Counted from the first letter of the stretch, positions 22,512 to 34,142 are shown. The stretch: DNA of 64,000 nucleotides from Loripinus fragilis (GCA_964019695.1 OZ026515.1:134004849-134068848), one strand, 5' to 3'. Translations and numbers: made by a program. The notes: generated by a model not told the origin, from the letters alone.

Positions 22512-23634
22512 CTTAAGGAATAAAGAAACGCAACAGAAGAAAATATATTTTTTGTGTCTTTAAATGACGGTTTGGTGAAATCTCTTTTAAAAATTTCTAA
22601 TTGATCATTAAAAGCATGTAATGAAATACCAAAACGTCATTTTAACGCTACATTTTATGCAACAAGATGAAAACATATGAAAACGTAAAATATGACGTTA
22701 ACGTCAGAATAAAGATCAAGAAACCCCGTCTTTTCCATGTTTGGTTATTTGGCGTCGACCTGACAATGTGCAAATTAAACAACCGTCCAATCATGTTCGT
22801 AATGTAGTCAAATATTGCGTCAAAACACGCTATATACTTGAATGGCAAGATACACAACGGTAGTGAATAAGCGATAAACGTCACTTAGAGCCGTCAGGGT
22901 TGGGTCGCTGATGAATATACATGATAAGATAAACCTAGAGACATCAAAACATGCTTTCTTGGGAAAAACCTGACTTTTCAGATACCGTAGAAATACGCTG
23001 GAAAGGTGTTTATATTGACGTTAGCCAAACAAAACAGGGCATAATGCAAGGGTAAACATCTGATTACATGCTGAGAGTGAACCTGTAACCTAACCTTTGT
23101 CACTAGACCATTTTGTCATTAGAAAAACACATAAACATCATGGAAACCATTAAAACGTAGGATATCGAAGTTTGACGTCAGAATTGAGATTTTTTGACGT
23201 CTGAAGATCTCAAACCATACATCTTGAACAAAACGTCCTTGTAATGAATAAATCTCAAACAGAAAAGAATGTTTACGCGTTTCACGCAGTATTCAGAGTT
23301 GGCGTTAATGACGTTAATTCGTTTCAGAATCCTACAGAAACGTCGCCATTTGATCATTTCCTTGATCCGCAGTACATGTCAAGACTTTTTAAAACAATAA
23401 ACTGATGGTTGATTCAAACTTTGCTTTTTGACCCTGTTTCAGCAGTTTACTACGGGGGTCAAGCTGGTTACGCGCATACCAAAATGATTACGTAATCGAT
23501 AATAACGTTAAATCTGCTGTAATTTGACGGAAACATACTGCTCCTATGGATAAATATCATTTGCACTAAAACTTGCATCATAATGCATGCTTACAGTGAC
23601 TCGAAATGTTTGTTGCGTTTCTTTATTCCTCAAG
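22512..23634. mobile_element. TA-flanked TIR element (1,123 bp), non-autonomous
   Basis: TIRs CTTAAGGAATAAAGAAACGC and the complement of GCGTTTCTTTATTCCTCAAG, with TA on both sides, fit a Tc1/mariner-like mover. The interior has repeated GACGTTAACGTCA-like and AACGTCATTTTAACG-like short motifs. No transposase frame is open (longest 78 residues, no DDE/D signature). Confidence 0.75.
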
Positions 23635-24659
23635 TATATTTTAAATTTGAATCACATGACAACCAACATTAAACATTCATGTTACGCAAATGCGTAAAGT
23701 ACTAATCTCACATGTGCTGGCCCAGTTTGCCGTACAACAGAAAAAAATGATGTGTAGCGATTTGCATGCTGGATAATTTCTAACGGACTTTTCAAAAAAT
23801 CTGGAGAGAATTGAATGGTATAAACATTATGGTAAAAGTATTTTTCTATCTGAGAGGAAACCGAGCTTTTGTTTGAAATTTAGATGTGAAGGAGTGCCTA
23901 TATATTGGTTGGACTAATTCCAGTCTAACCCCTTGATCCAGCAAATTAGCCCCTTTAACGTAGATTGGTTTTATTTATCGATTGTAAATTTGACATTGTC
24001 CTAAATAATTTCAGTGATACTTCCTGCAGTGTTAGTTTGAAACCATTGGTGAAAAGGAATAATAGTAACTGCTTAAATGACCTATGTTTAAGTTTTAACT
24101 TATAGAAGTTATGCCCCTGACTGCAATCCCCCCCCCCTCCCACACACACACACATGAGTGTACTTAATCGCACAAGCACATCAAAATCGCTCACGACAGA
24201 TCAACTGGAATATCCAGCCTCTGTCCACCCATGCACACATATCTAGTAACTTAGTAAGTAAGAACGTCTCCTTGCATAGTTAGTTCTGCACTTACCATAT
24301 GCTATGGTACTTTTGGGTAGTGGTGGCATTTCTCCTAAACGCCGACCAAAAAGTAAGTGGGTGTGATCAGAAAATACCACAATCATAAACTACAGACCAA
24401 CACATGGCACTGTGAGGAAGAGCTACACGACATTTACAGTAACAAGACACCCAAAATGCAATAAAAGCAAAGGAACCAGCTTTCTCGATTACAAAACTAG
24501 AAAAGTCAAAGTAATGCATACCAAAACAAAGACCAACACAGAACCCCCAGAAACAGTGGGAGGAGCATAAAACAATGAATACACAACAAGAGAGCCACGA
24601 CAGCAGCCTAAGCCACCGGGGGGGGGGGGGGGCGCTTTTAATGCATTTTGTTATATCAT
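23635..24659. other. Non-coding filler inside the CAC-ended element
   Basis: Contains (CA)n near 24142 and a poly-G run near 24619. At 24360-24435 there is a copy of the dispersed 'aataccacaatcataaac' repeat also seen at 14240 and 34070. Nothing else recognised. Confidence 0.4.
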
Positions 24660-24800
24660 TACCTTATACGTTCGTCGATAGTATTAACGTGTTCGATTGC
24701 CACCTATCTGATGTGTTTATTGAATATACTAAAATCGTAGCCAAAACAATCCGAAACTAGGGCTACTAGGAATACTTTACAGTCGAAAAAACAGTTTTGT

Positions 24801-25005
24801 TTCCACATCGGATAGACGGCAATCAAAAACGCTATTCATCGACGAACGCGGATCCGAAATAGCTACAACGAGTGTTTTCGATTGCCAATTGTCGCCTGTC
24901 AGGCGACTAATGGCAATCAAAAACTGTCTGTCTAACTATTGTTGGTCTACGTTCGTCGATAGTATTGACGTTTTCGATTACTGCCTATCCAGTGTGGTTT
25001 CGTTG
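24801..25005. mobile_element. Foldback MITE with CGTTCGTCGATAG ends
   Basis: The left arm (CACATCGGATAGACGGCAAT then TTCATCGACGAACG) is inverted at the right (CGTTCGTCGATAGTATTGAC then CTGCCTATCCAGTGTG). The middle has its own hairpin (TTCGATTGCCAATTGTCGCC / GGCGACTAATGGCAATC). A third, directly oriented half copy is at 24660-24725. Confidence 0.7.
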
Positions 25006-25334
25006 TACGCTTCATGAGCTCTGCATACAATTGAATAAAATTATTTGGAACTGCTTATGCTTGTAAGAAAGATATATAACAATGACGATATAACATTCTT
25101 TTCCGTATATTAACGGTTGTAAAGAACCCGTGTGTGCTTGTATAAATGAAGCCAAAATTTCGTCAAAGTTGCCTTTGTTGTCCGACCTGGCATGAGCTTA
25201 CAGTATTTTCGCGACTGTAACGTCCCAGCATACAAATGGCTTGCATTTACACGTGAAGTAATTAATTTACTCTTTGCCTGCTAGTGTTGCCTGCTGATAA
25301 CCTTTCTAAACAGTTTGGACCAAGAACAGACCCG

Positions 25335-25400
25335 ACATGCGCGAATCCAGGAATTCTCATCAGGAAGGGGGCTTGTTAGGCCCCAGTCCAACTGATAGAA
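25335..25400 (-). repeat. R2 fragment
   Basis: CATGCGCGAATCCAGGAATT followed by GGGGGCTTGTTAGG; one R2 end only. Confidence 0.5.
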
Positions 25401-25529
25401 AAAAGCTCTGACAAGCTTTACTTCATGGATTGAAAAGCGTATCGTGAATTCTTAATATGTAACGGAAATGTGTTCCCCAAGTGAATCGTCAGACAAGTGT
25501 ACATGTTTCTCTTTGGTAAAATAAATAAT

Positions 25530-25768
25530 TGAGCCGTGACTTTAGATTTCCAACAATGTGGTATATGCGACCCACAAAGGCTCAGACCGGCCTGCACATA
25601 CGCGCAGTCTGATCAGAGCCTTTGCTACTCGCTTGAATATTCTATGACTGTTCAGCTACTGACCGAACAGCGTTTGGAGTTTCTAAGCTTAAAAGGAGGC
25701 TGCACAGGCTCGCCTGAGTCTACACTTGTCAAAATGCCACATTGTTGGCAACCACATGTCGCGGCTCA
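25530..25768 (+). mobile_element. R1 MITE, copy 3 (239 bp)
   Basis: TGAGCCGTGAC ... CATGTCGCGGCTCA. It lies in the right TIR of the CAC-ended element and mirrors 21801-22450, so it entered before the TIRs were duplicated or homogenised. Confidence 0.8.
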
Positions 25769-27056
25769 TATGAGCAAAGCTGTTCTAAAATGTAGAGTTT
25801 AAATCGAGATCATTCTAACCACATCTGGAAACTTCTGGCGTCCGTGGAACTTGCGCTTTTCAATATGCAAAAGTCTCCGATGTAAACTATATCTTTTTTG
25901 GCCGTAGTCTTTGCTGGAAGTTGTTTCATTTTTTGAAAAAAACTCTCCGATGTTGCTTGTATCCAGGTATTTCACTCATCGATGGTGATAGTATCCCAGT
26001 CGAACTACCCTGTGTGTGTTTAGCACCATATTTTGTAAAAGCTGGCTTGATTTCACTACTGTCCTCTGATGATACGTAACAAAGAATGTTTCAGGTATAC
26101 TCTAAACTTTCGACTAGGACAATCGGACAAAAAGAACTCGAGCAATTAGCAAGTGTAACTGATTTTCGTGTCTTTGGTGGAATATTCTCATGAAAAACAT
26201 ATTATTTCTGTTGCAAAGGGATTCGTTTTAAACTACTACTTATGGCGAAACATAAAGGTAGGTACAATATGTTTTTCTGCAAAATCTTGACTCGCAACTC
26301 CTCGTTTTAACGTCTGTAAAAGTAAAAACAACGTCAACTTACCACAATCCATTCTCGCACGCGACGTGTTAGGTTGTTTCTGATCTGCGATGTAAACAAA
26401 AATGTTGCATCCGGGGTATAGGGTGTGATTTGCAGCTTATTTTGATAAGATTGCCATTAATTAAGGTATACAACAAGGCATGGTAAATGCACACTTACAT
26501 CTAAAACTGTCCCTATTCTCTACCCCATTATGGTGTTTTCAAAACGTTTAGACATGTAAAGTGTCAGTGTCATATTGTTACAATATCAAAACCAATTTCT
26601 GTCTAAAAATTTCAGATTCATATCTCTAAAAGAATAAAAGTTATGGATTTGTAAAGAATGGCATGTTATATAGTGATACTGGAAAAATCACAAACACGTT
26701 ATTAACTATCTCTTTGATCCTCTATAACTGACATGTAACATAGAGTTCGACAGCCAGTTTGACACTATTTTGAAAAATGGGTCTAAATTATTTCTGCGTT
26801 TATTTGAATTCAAAGTTAGCACTTTTGGGTTAAGCTGTGACACTTTTTAAGGGTTTACTCCAAAATAGGGGTTGGTGTATACAGGAAACCATAGAAATTT
26901 AGCAAAATGACCAAATGACATTCTGATATACTCAGCAGACCAAGAAAAGACTATGGTAACAAAATGATACAAAATGGTTGTTCTTCTGAAGAAATTTGTA
27001 CACGAAAAAACGTCTCTGAAATAATGTTGGCGTGATGCTTAACTTATGTCTGATTG

Positions 27057-27240
27057 TATAAAAAGTACTTTTGGAATAGGCCAAATATACCAAAATTTAG
27101 TGAATTATTACAGTCAGAAAATAAGTATACTATTAAAATTGTCAGTTTACATAAAAACGAAATGAATTTTTATACTAAGAGATATTATTCTCCTAATTGC
27201 TTGATAAGGATAAACTTTTAAATTTTTTGTAAGAATTATA
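27057..27240 (+). pseudogene. LINE ORF2 C-terminus, right part (split)
   Basis: Read from the TA duplication, the frame gives YKKYFWNRPNIPKFSELLQ, then SENKYTIK. This is the last conserved block of the LINE tail whose preceding block is at 20796-21028. The downstream AT-rich sequence to about 27480 is probably the LINE 3' UTR. Confidence 0.65.
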
Positions 27241-27990
27241 CCATTGTTATATGATTGTGTCAATCATTGTGACACTCATAGCTGGAGATGGGAATGTGGC
27301 TCACTAAAGTTATTTTCTTTTGCATATAGATCGGATAGCTTGTTGTTGTATTTATTGGGAGTGTCTTGTCAAGGTGTTTCCAATAAGTAACAACTTCATA
27401 TGCTTACATTGAGAACTAGGAGTTTGAAATTTCTCTAATCTGAAGTTATCCATTGACTGCTTTTGTATTATTGTTGTACTGCATTGTGTTCATGTTGGGT
27501 CGTTGACCTTTTGTACTAAATCTAAACGATATTGGAAACGCCAAAGTATGAAGAAGAAATTCACTGAGCTAGTGACCACTGATAACAAATGATCACAAAT
27601 CAATGATGCAAAAATTAGCCTGTTTTGTCCAATAATCTTTTGCTCTAAGAAATGAGTCACTTTATACACAAGCATAAACATTAATTATACCTTCAACACA
27701 TACTGAAATATTAATATGAAATAGGCACACCTAATGGGCAACCAACCCTTATTTGATCTGAGAGGATAGCACAGTATACGGTATTTCTTGTGAGTCGGTA
27801 CTCGTGTGAGTATAAAAGGTAAGGAAGAAGGCAAATATCAGAAATCGATACAATTAGTACCACACCTGGCACAGAACACCTTATGAAAGTGACAGAAGTG
27901 TTTCAGTAAATTGTCGTTGCTCTGAGTATAAGGAAATAAAATAATCCTGCAAGCTATTTTAAAGGCGCTGGAACTATAAGTGTTTTAATT
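27241..27990. other. No recognisable gene
   Basis: AT-rich; probably includes LINE 3' UTR. The 63-residue minus frame at 27490 has no domain. Confidence 0.35.
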
Positions 27991-28229
27991 TGAGTAGCGA
28001 CATGTGATTTCCAACAATGTGTCATTTTGACAAGTGTAGACTCGGACGAGTCTGTGCAGCCTCCTTTTAAGCTTAGAAACTCCAAATGATGTTCAGTCAG
28101 TAGCATAACACGCATAGAAAATTCAAGCGACTAGCATAGGCTCTGATCAGACTGCGTGTATGCGCAGGCTGATCTGAGTCTTTGCTGGTCGCACATATCA
28201 CATTGTTGGAAATCTTATGTCGCGGCTCA
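27991..28229 (-). mobile_element. R1 MITE, copy 4 (239 bp)
   Basis: TGAGTAGCGACATG at the left and TTATGTCGCGGCTCA at the right. Same length and interior as the other copies, in the orientation of copy 2. Confidence 0.8.
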
Positions 28230-28608
28230 CGGTGGCCGTCTTTTTTCAAAGGCGCGACGATGCACGTGGCAGTTGGCGTTTGGCTCAAGTCGTTATCACG
28301 TCGTGACGTAACGTTATAAGAATTGTGACGTCACGTCATGGGGATCACACAGCCGCTTGCTTGCAAGAGATATCGTTAACGTTCAAGCTCCTGGTGATCG
28401 AAAAAATCCCTCAGTCTTATGGTTAAAATACAAGTTAAATATCAACAAAACTGGCATCTTCGCGATTCACATTTACTTTTTGTATTTTTTCAATGTCATT
28501 GATGATCACGGCACATTTTTCAAAGGTAGAATAAGGTTCTTAGTTCGATCGGATCGACTCCGTATAGATACCGGAACTCTGTTTTGACAGAACGGAAATC
28601 AGGCCTTC
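28230..28608. other. No recognisable gene
   Basis: Left flank of the nested 9-bp-duplication transposons. A few GACGTCACG-type motifs near 28305-28335. Nothing coding recognised. Confidence 0.35.
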
Positions 28609-28925
28609 ATATAGCAGTAGATTGGTTCCCCACGTTGATAAAGCTCCACTTCCGCTACGCATATGACGTTTGGTAACTAGTAATTTTTTACAAGTAGAGA
28701 ATCCCACTCATCCGACTGCGCATGCTCCAGAAAGAGCATCTGTTTACATCCTGGGTCAATTTCGCACACCAAAAAGAGAAATTAACATGTACTGAAAACT
28801 GAGAAGATTTGCCGTACTTTCTTTTCGATACAAAGCCTTTCAAATATTGCTGTTATTAGTAATTTCGATTTTAATAATTTTTTCAATGTGATTTATTTTA
28901 ATGTGAACGTTTGACGGTGTCTGTC

Positions 28926-28988
28926 CAAATAGCGCAAGTGGTAGCACTTTAGCGTAACGAGGTAAGGGTCTAGAGATCGAATCCCACA
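28926..28988 (+). repeat. tRNA-like SINE head in E1
   Basis: TAGCGCAAGTGGTAGCACTT resembles an A box and AGATCGAATCCCA a B box. The mirrored copy in E2 is at 33022-33092. No full tRNA fold with paired acceptor stem is seen. Confidence 0.5.
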
Positions 28989-29423
28989 TACCTAATTTTT
29001 TTCTTCCGCATATGGTATAGACTGGTTCTCTCCCTTTAATAGCTTGTCAGCATATTAAGACAGGTAACTACTAAACGCCATTGCGTCTATTTATAGCATA
29101 TACACTGACGTAGTAATGGAAAAATACGTAGTATTGGAAAATACCTGGGACGTCTTGAGTCCATCTGCGGTATTGAATAAAAAGTGCATTTGCGATTTTT
29201 AAACAACTGCTCCCAGCTAGCATCCCATCACGAGCCACTATCGACCCGCCGACGAACCGTCACCTGCGGATGGCGGTTCGTTGGCGGGCCAAAAGTGGCC
29301 CAATTGTACGTGCGGATTGGATTTTTTTTTATAAAGTTTATTTTGTTCTATTATCAGGAATATGGCAACTGAAAAATTACAAGTTCTATAGGTTCCTATA
29401 GAAATAAGCATCCCCAACCCAAC

Positions 29424-30075
29424 ACTGGATGCGTGGATCCAGAGGGGGTTAGGTGGTCCGCACCCTACCCCCCCCATCCCCCTAAAAAATCACATGTTCT
29501 ATGGGTTTCTATAGAAATAAGCATTCCCCGCCACCCGAAAATAAACAAAAATACAGTTACCCCGCATCTAGTCAGACGCAACGCGGCCCGGTACAACTAT
29601 TTTCTGGAATTTCAAATGTTCACAGGGGAAACACTTATGAGACTTTCAGTTTACACCTACAAAACTCAATCCGTGACGGGGAAGTGGGCAATTACTTATT
29701 TCTAACCGATGTGCGGATCCAGAGGGGGATAGGTGGTCCGGACACCCCCCCCCAAAAAAAAAATAAATAAATAAATAAATAAAAATAAATAATAATCACA
29801 AGTTCTTTAAGTTTCGTTGGAAATAAGCATTTGCCCCCCCCCCCCCCCCCCCATCCCCGAAAAAAAAAAACACATGTTACCGACTGCGCCGGCCGGTAAA
29901 CCTTCTGAGACTTTCAGAAAACTCAATCCGTGACAGGGAAGTAGGCAATTACTTATTTCTTACCCATGCGCGAATCCAGAGAGGGATAGGTGGTCCGGAA
30001 CCCCCCCCCCCCCCCCCCCCCCCGAAAAATCACAAGTTATATAGGTTTCTATAGAAATAAGGATTTGTACCCCCC
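29424..30075 (-). repeat. Series of three R2-like 3' ends in E2
   Basis: Three blocks begin near 29430, 29709 and 29966 with GCGNATCCAGAGNGGGNTAGGTGGTCCGGA. Each is followed by a poly-C run and AAATCACAAGTTNTATAGGTTTCTATAGAAATAAG-like sequence. Spacing is about 260-280 bp. The mirror series in E1 is at 36735-37375. Confidence 0.7.
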
Positions 30076-30840
30076 CCCCCCCCCCCAAAAAAAAAAAAAA
30101 AAAAAAGTTGCACCCCCCCACCCCCCCGATAAATGTTTCGACCCTTTTGAACCGTAAAAAATATAATATAGTTGCAAAAAAACCAACAATAAACACCCTT
30201 ATCAGAGTTTTTTTTTCTGTTATTTGAGTCTGGACGCCCCAGGCCCCTGTTTCTATCTGCGAGGAGAGGGTGGAGGGGGGGGGGGGGTACTATAATATTT
30301 TCATTCATACGTAGGCTCGCACCATTTTGGGGTTCAAAATTTTGAATTTCAATACCTTTGAGGGTTTTCAGAAAAATGAAAATTTTTTGGGGTATGAAGA
30401 TTTTGTGGATATCTTTTGGGGTCATCACAAAATACCAAAAAGTTAACCCCAAAAATGGTCCGGGCCTACGTATGTTTGAAAATATCAGAGTACCCCCCCC
30501 CCCCCACCCCACCCCCCCCCCCTTCTCACCCAGGTGCGAGTATGCTTGGAATTCGTGAACAATATCAGCGGACGTCATATTTTGTGTTTGGGGTCACTAC
30601 ACAGATAGCAAAGATACGTTGGGCCCACGTTGGTAGTTGGTGGAAATGTGGGCGTCGCCGCATACCAACCTTGTACCAACATCGAACCGACGCAACAATG
30701 TCGACCATTCTCTCATTATTAAACACCAGTATATTATTACAAAATCCTCTGTGCCTGTATTCTGAATAATGTGTTTGGTGTTAAAAGAAGTTTATGTTTC
30801 CGGAGCACATGACATTGGGCCAGCATTGCGAAGGAGATTT

Positions 30841-31000
30841 GTTTGATTTGATTCTTACGTCCCATCAACAATCTTTCAGTTATGTAGGGACGGGTCTTCC
30901 TGGGTTGAACCGGTACTAAGCTATGATTAATGTGTCTTGCTCAAGGACACAACGCAGTGACGCCTGCGAGGCTCGAACCCGCGGCCCCTCTGTCTCATGT
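30841..31000 (-). mobile_element. tRNA-derived SINE, truncated head, in E2
   Basis: On the minus strand it has the same body and tail as 12428-12625 (GTCCTTGAGCAAGACACATT, GGTTCAACCCAGGAAGACCC, GATGGGACGTAAGAATC). The B-box region GGGTTCGAGCCTCG is kept but the A-box half is replaced by unrelated sequence. Mirrored at 35790-35937. Confidence 0.7.
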
Positions 31001-31034
31001 TCATTAAATAAGCCAGGTTACGAGGAAAACTATC

Positions 31035-31302
31035 CATGCGTGGATCCAGAGGGGGCCGGGGCTCCGGGCCCAGCAAAATCACAAAGCTATAGGATTTATT
31101 TAGCAATACTCGTCTGGATCCACTTGAAAATCTCAAAGGCAAGCCAGAATTCAATGTTGGGCCATTAATTCGGCCGCTAGCGAAACGCCATTGAAATTGG
31201 CCGATGATGATACACCTTGAAAGGTATTTTGATTCTCACCATAAAATAGTTGTTAAAGATAAATCGGACTCCCTCTTACAACACTTTCTGGGTCCGTGCA
31301 TG
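31035..31302 (-). mobile_element. R2 element in E2
   Basis: CATGCGTGGATCCAGAGGG to TTTCTGGGTCCGTGCATG. The core CGGCCGCTAGCGAAACGCC is present. Its counterpart in E1 is 35477-35744. Confidence 0.75.
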
Positions 31303-31572
31303 CCTGTGTCGGGGATTTCCGATCGGATGGGGGTTACTCTGATATTTCGTAGCCTATGTGGACTGGGACCTTTTTTAAGGAGGGGGTCTAACTTTTAATT
31401 TCAATAATTTTAGGGGGTTCAGATTGAATAAATATTTTATGGGATCTATGATAAAATTGTGGATATTTTAGGGGAGGGGGCGGGATGGTCATCATTCACA
31501 GTTAGGGAGCGTGGCGAAAAAGGAACGCATGTGCGCGACCCCCGTAATATGACTTTAAAGCATGTATAATAT

Positions 31573-31815
31573 CATGCGCGGATCCAGGAATTTTTTACAG
31601 GGGGGGGGGGTCCAGATTGAGACGTTTTTTAGTCCTCAGCTTATTTTACAGAGGGGGGGGGCAATGGTTTTATTGCAGAGAAAACTATACTTTCCCAAGG
31701 ATCCAGAGGGGGTCCAACATTTTCAGGGGAGGTCCATCCAAGGGGGGATCCAAATGCTAATTGCTATCACAATAGCTTGTGATTTTTAGGAAGGGGGGGG
31801 GGCTCCGGGGATCCA
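31573..31815 (+). mobile_element. R2-like element with four GGATCC sites in E2
   Basis: CATGCGCGGATCCAGGAATT, then repeated GGATCCAGAGGG and GGGGATCCAAATGC, ending GGCTCCGGGGATCC at the edge of the Cys-rich gene fragment. Counterpart in E1: 34965-35207. Confidence 0.65.
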
Positions 31816-31821
31816 TAGGTT

Positions 31822-32550
31822 TTAGTTACGCGGTGTGCATTCTTCTAAGATCATTTTAAAGCTGTTTAAAAAAGAAAAACGGGGGTCACTTAAAACCTGG
31901 AAACACATCCTACCAGTAACAAAATCCACTTTAAGGCCAATTTCCTCGGGTGTGGTACTTTCAGGGGTGGCACTCTCTTTAAACAATTGTGTTTTGCGTT
32001 GTGTTTTGCGTGTCTTTGTCGGTGTTTTTGAGAAGTTAATTCTCTTTTGTGGTCCAGAGAGAGGAGAGGAGCGCATCATTCTTTTAGTATTAGCACGCAT
32101 CACTATCCTTCCATTTCGTTGGCACCCCTCATAAAAAAGTCTACATCTTTGATCGAGGTTCTGTAATTTCGAGTAACAGTTTCTACACATAAGGCCTAAA
32201 TGAAATATATGTGTGGTTCCTGTTTCATGCCAAGAAAATTCAGGGTAGGTAGGTAGGGAAATTATTAAATTTTGTTATAACATTTAACAAAGAAAATAGT
32301 GACAGAAATTGAAAAAGTGCCCATTTTTTCTCCAAAGACCATTTTATTGTTTAGGGTATATAGGGTTAAAAAAATAAGGGTAGGTAGGCAACAGGAACCA
32401 CACATATATTTCATTTAAGCCTAACGCCACTCTCTACATTAATGCCCCCATATTTCGCGAGCAATGCTTTGGCGTTGATGTCTGATCTTTTTGTGGATTC
32501 GATCCTTCGGACCTCTTGTGCGCTCTTTCCACAGACCATGCAGACACGCT
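31822..32550 (-). pseudogene. Cys-rich (CX2C-X37-CX2C) gene fragment in E2, split by a MITE
   Basis: The segment 32550-32425 (minus) reads VCMVCGKSAQEVRRI, then AKYGGINVESGV. Across a 229-bp MITE the same frame continues at 32192 with MCRNCYSKLQNLDQRC and runs to about 31823, where an R2 repeat truncates it (LEECTP). Joined, it has CX2C, 37 residues, CX2C, which looks like a zinc-binding N-terminal domain, then a basic Ser/Thr/Lys-rich region. A splice acceptor (accctgcag) precedes it. The longer minus frame at 32439-32858 covers part of the same DNA in another phase and is a shadow. Family not recognised with confidence. Its position inside a transposon suggests a captured host exon. Confidence 0.7.
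32193..32421 (-). mobile_element. 229-bp MITE with TTA/TAA duplication, in E2
   Basis: TIRs GGCCTAAATGAAATATATG and its near-complement, flanked by TAA on both sides (32190-32192, 32422-32424). The inner sequence carries TACCTACCTACCC-type motifs near each end. A 3-bp TWA duplication and GG-starting TIRs are typical of PIF/Harbinger MITEs. It interrupts the Cys-rich frame. The same insertion is in E1. Confidence 0.85.
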
Positions 32551-33021
32551 CTGCAGGGTGCAGATTTTTGTTTTACGGGAGTTCTATACATTTCTATCCC
32601 ATGCTGTAGCCACGATGATCCACGGATGTATGAGTTTGTCTTCCTGGTGTCTCTTGATGGTTGTGTGTCTCTTCCTTGCAGTGCCATGGGGTTGTCTGCT
32701 GTTTGTGATTGTGGTATTTCCTGATCATGCTCACATACTATTTTTAGGTAGTGAATACCCTTTAAACCTTCTTTACATGAACCACAAGACTGGTGACCTT
32801 GAAACATGGTTTGCATCATTGGATAGTAAGTGAGTATGAGCTGGCCCACCCAGTCCACTTTCTGTGCCTTTTATATAGTAAAAAATTTAATTGAATTTGG
32901 TTCACACTGGATTCATATAATACCTGGCCTATTTATGAACTTTTTCAACACCGACGCTCTTTCTGGGGCATGCGCAGGTTCTCTACTTGAAAAAATACCA
33001 TATGCGGAAGAAAAAAAATCA

Positions 33022-33092
33022 GGTGAGTGGGATTCGATCTCTAGACCCTTACCGCGTTAAGCTAAAGCGCTACCGCTTGCGCTATTGGACAG
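33022..33092 (-). repeat. tRNA-like SINE head in E2
   Basis: Mirror of 28926-28988, with a better kept A box (GCGCAAGCGGTAGCGCTTTA) and B box (AGATCGAATCCCA). Confidence 0.5.
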
Positions 33093-33325
33093 GTATCGTC
33101 ACTGCATTACATCAAAATCTAAGTACATTGAAAAAATTATTAAAATCGAAATTACCAATAACAGCAATATTTGAAAGGCTTCGTATCGAAAAGAAAGTGC
33201 GGCAAATCTTCTCAGTTTTCAGTACATGTTCATTTCTCATTTTGATGTGCGAAATTGACCCAGGATGTAAACAGATGCTCTTTCTGGAGCATGCGCAGTC
33301 GGATGAGTGGGATTCTCTACTGGTA

Positions 33326-33684
33326 TAGACTGGTTCTCTCCCTTTAATAGCTTGTCAGCATATTAAGACAGGTAACTACTAGCCGCCATTGCGCCTACGT
33401 ATAGCATACACACTGACGTCATCAGTGACGTGGTATTGGAAAATACCCTTGCATAAAGTGCATTTTTTAATCAAGCCGTTTTATTAAGTTTATTTTGTTC
33501 TGGGAGTTCATATTTTTTTTTCTTTTACTTTATTATCAAATTATAGCAACTGAAAAAATCTGAAGTTTGTGTTGAAAAATCTTTTCTGGAGCATGCGCAG
33601 TCGCATGAGTAGGATTCTCTACTTGTAATTAAATACACGTTACCTGACCCTAGATGGGTAGATCTAGGGGAGGGAACCAGACTA
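33326..33684 (-). mobile_element. E3: 359-bp deletion derivative inserted in E2
   Basis: Left end TAGACTGGTTCTCTCC, right end the complement of TAGTCTGGTTCCCTCC. CTACTGGTA lies on both sides (33317-33325 and 33685-33693), a 9-bp duplication. The empty site survives in E1: around 28694, read on the minus strand, CTACTTGTAAAAAATT is continuous. Its left ~130 bp copies the right end of E1 and its right part copies the left end, so it is an internally deleted member of the same family. Confidence 0.88.
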
Positions 33685-34069
33685 CTACTGGTAAAAAATT
33701 ACTAGTTACCAAACGTAATATGCGTAGCGGAAGTGGAGCTTTATCAACGTGGGGAACCAATCTACATATGGTATTTTTTCAAGTAGAGAACCTGCGCATG
33801 CTCCAGAGAGAGCGTCTGTTAACAAGCAAAGGTGTTGAAAAAGTTCATAAAAGGGCCAGGTATTATATGAATCCAGTGTGACCCAAATTCAATTAAATTT
33901 TTTACTATATAAAAGGCACAGAAAGTGGACTGGGTGGGCCAGCTCATACTCACTTACTATCCAATGATGCAAAGCATGCTTCAAGGTCACCAGTCTTGTG
34001 GTTCATGTAAAGAAGGTTTAAAGGGTATTCACTACCTAAAAATAGTATGTGAGCATGATCAGGAAATAC

Positions 34070-34142
34070 CACAATCACAAACAGCAGACAACCCCATGGC
34101 ACTGCAAGGAAGAGACACACAACCACCAAGAGACACCAGGAA
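34070..34142 (+). repeat. Dispersed 'accacaatcacaaacagcag' repeat in E1
   Basis: Matches 14240-14335 and 24360-24435. The frame here (within 33925-34335) gives PQSQTADNPMALQGRDTQ. That frame's 3' half overlaps the Cys-rich fragment in a different phase, so the 136-residue frame as a whole is probably not a protein. Mirror copy near 32640-32715 in E2. Confidence 0.45.

Larger units (their letters stand above)
21143..26427. mobile_element. CAC-ended element with ~0.9-kb TIRs, copy 1
   Basis: Both ends read CACACCCTATACCC into the element, and both sides carry ATTTG (21138-21142 and 26428-26432), a 5-bp target duplication. The inverted repeats are long: 21143 to about 22480 (with an R2 insertion) pairs with about 25480-26427 and includes a shared R1 MITE. 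The middle holds a TA-flanked MITE (22512-23634), a foldback (24801-25005) and nothing like a transposase. A relative with the same 14-bp ends is at 38679-40562. CAC ends plus 5-bp duplications are features of Transib/RAG-type transposons, but the bases after CAC do not match their usual heptamer, so the superfamily is open. Confidence 0.85.
21029..27056. mobile_element. Tc1/mariner-like non-autonomous element, itself interrupted
   Basis: The ends are inverted: CAGTCAGACATAAGTTAAGC on the left and CAATCAGACATAAGTTAAGC as the complement on the right. TA on each side fits the Tc1/mariner target duplication. Removing the 5.3-kb element inside leaves about 0.74 kb (21029-21142 plus 26433-27056) with no transposase frame, so it is a MITE-size passenger. 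It splits the LINE relic. Confidence 0.75.
29018..33764 (-). mobile_element. E2: second copy of the transposon, inserted in E1
   Basis: Ends TAGACTGGTTCTCTCC (left) and the complement of TAGATTGGTTCCCC (right), so it lies opposite to E1. CATATGGTA flanks it exactly (29009-29017 and 33765-33773). The matching empty site is present inside E2 itself: read on the minus strand, 33010 down to 32986 runs cttccg-CATATGGTA-ttttttcaag without interruption. E2 spans 4,747 bp, or about 4.38 kb without E3, the same size as E1. Content and order match E1 in reverse, including the Cys-rich gene fragment (31822-32550, minus) and the 229-bp MITE. Confidence 0.9.
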
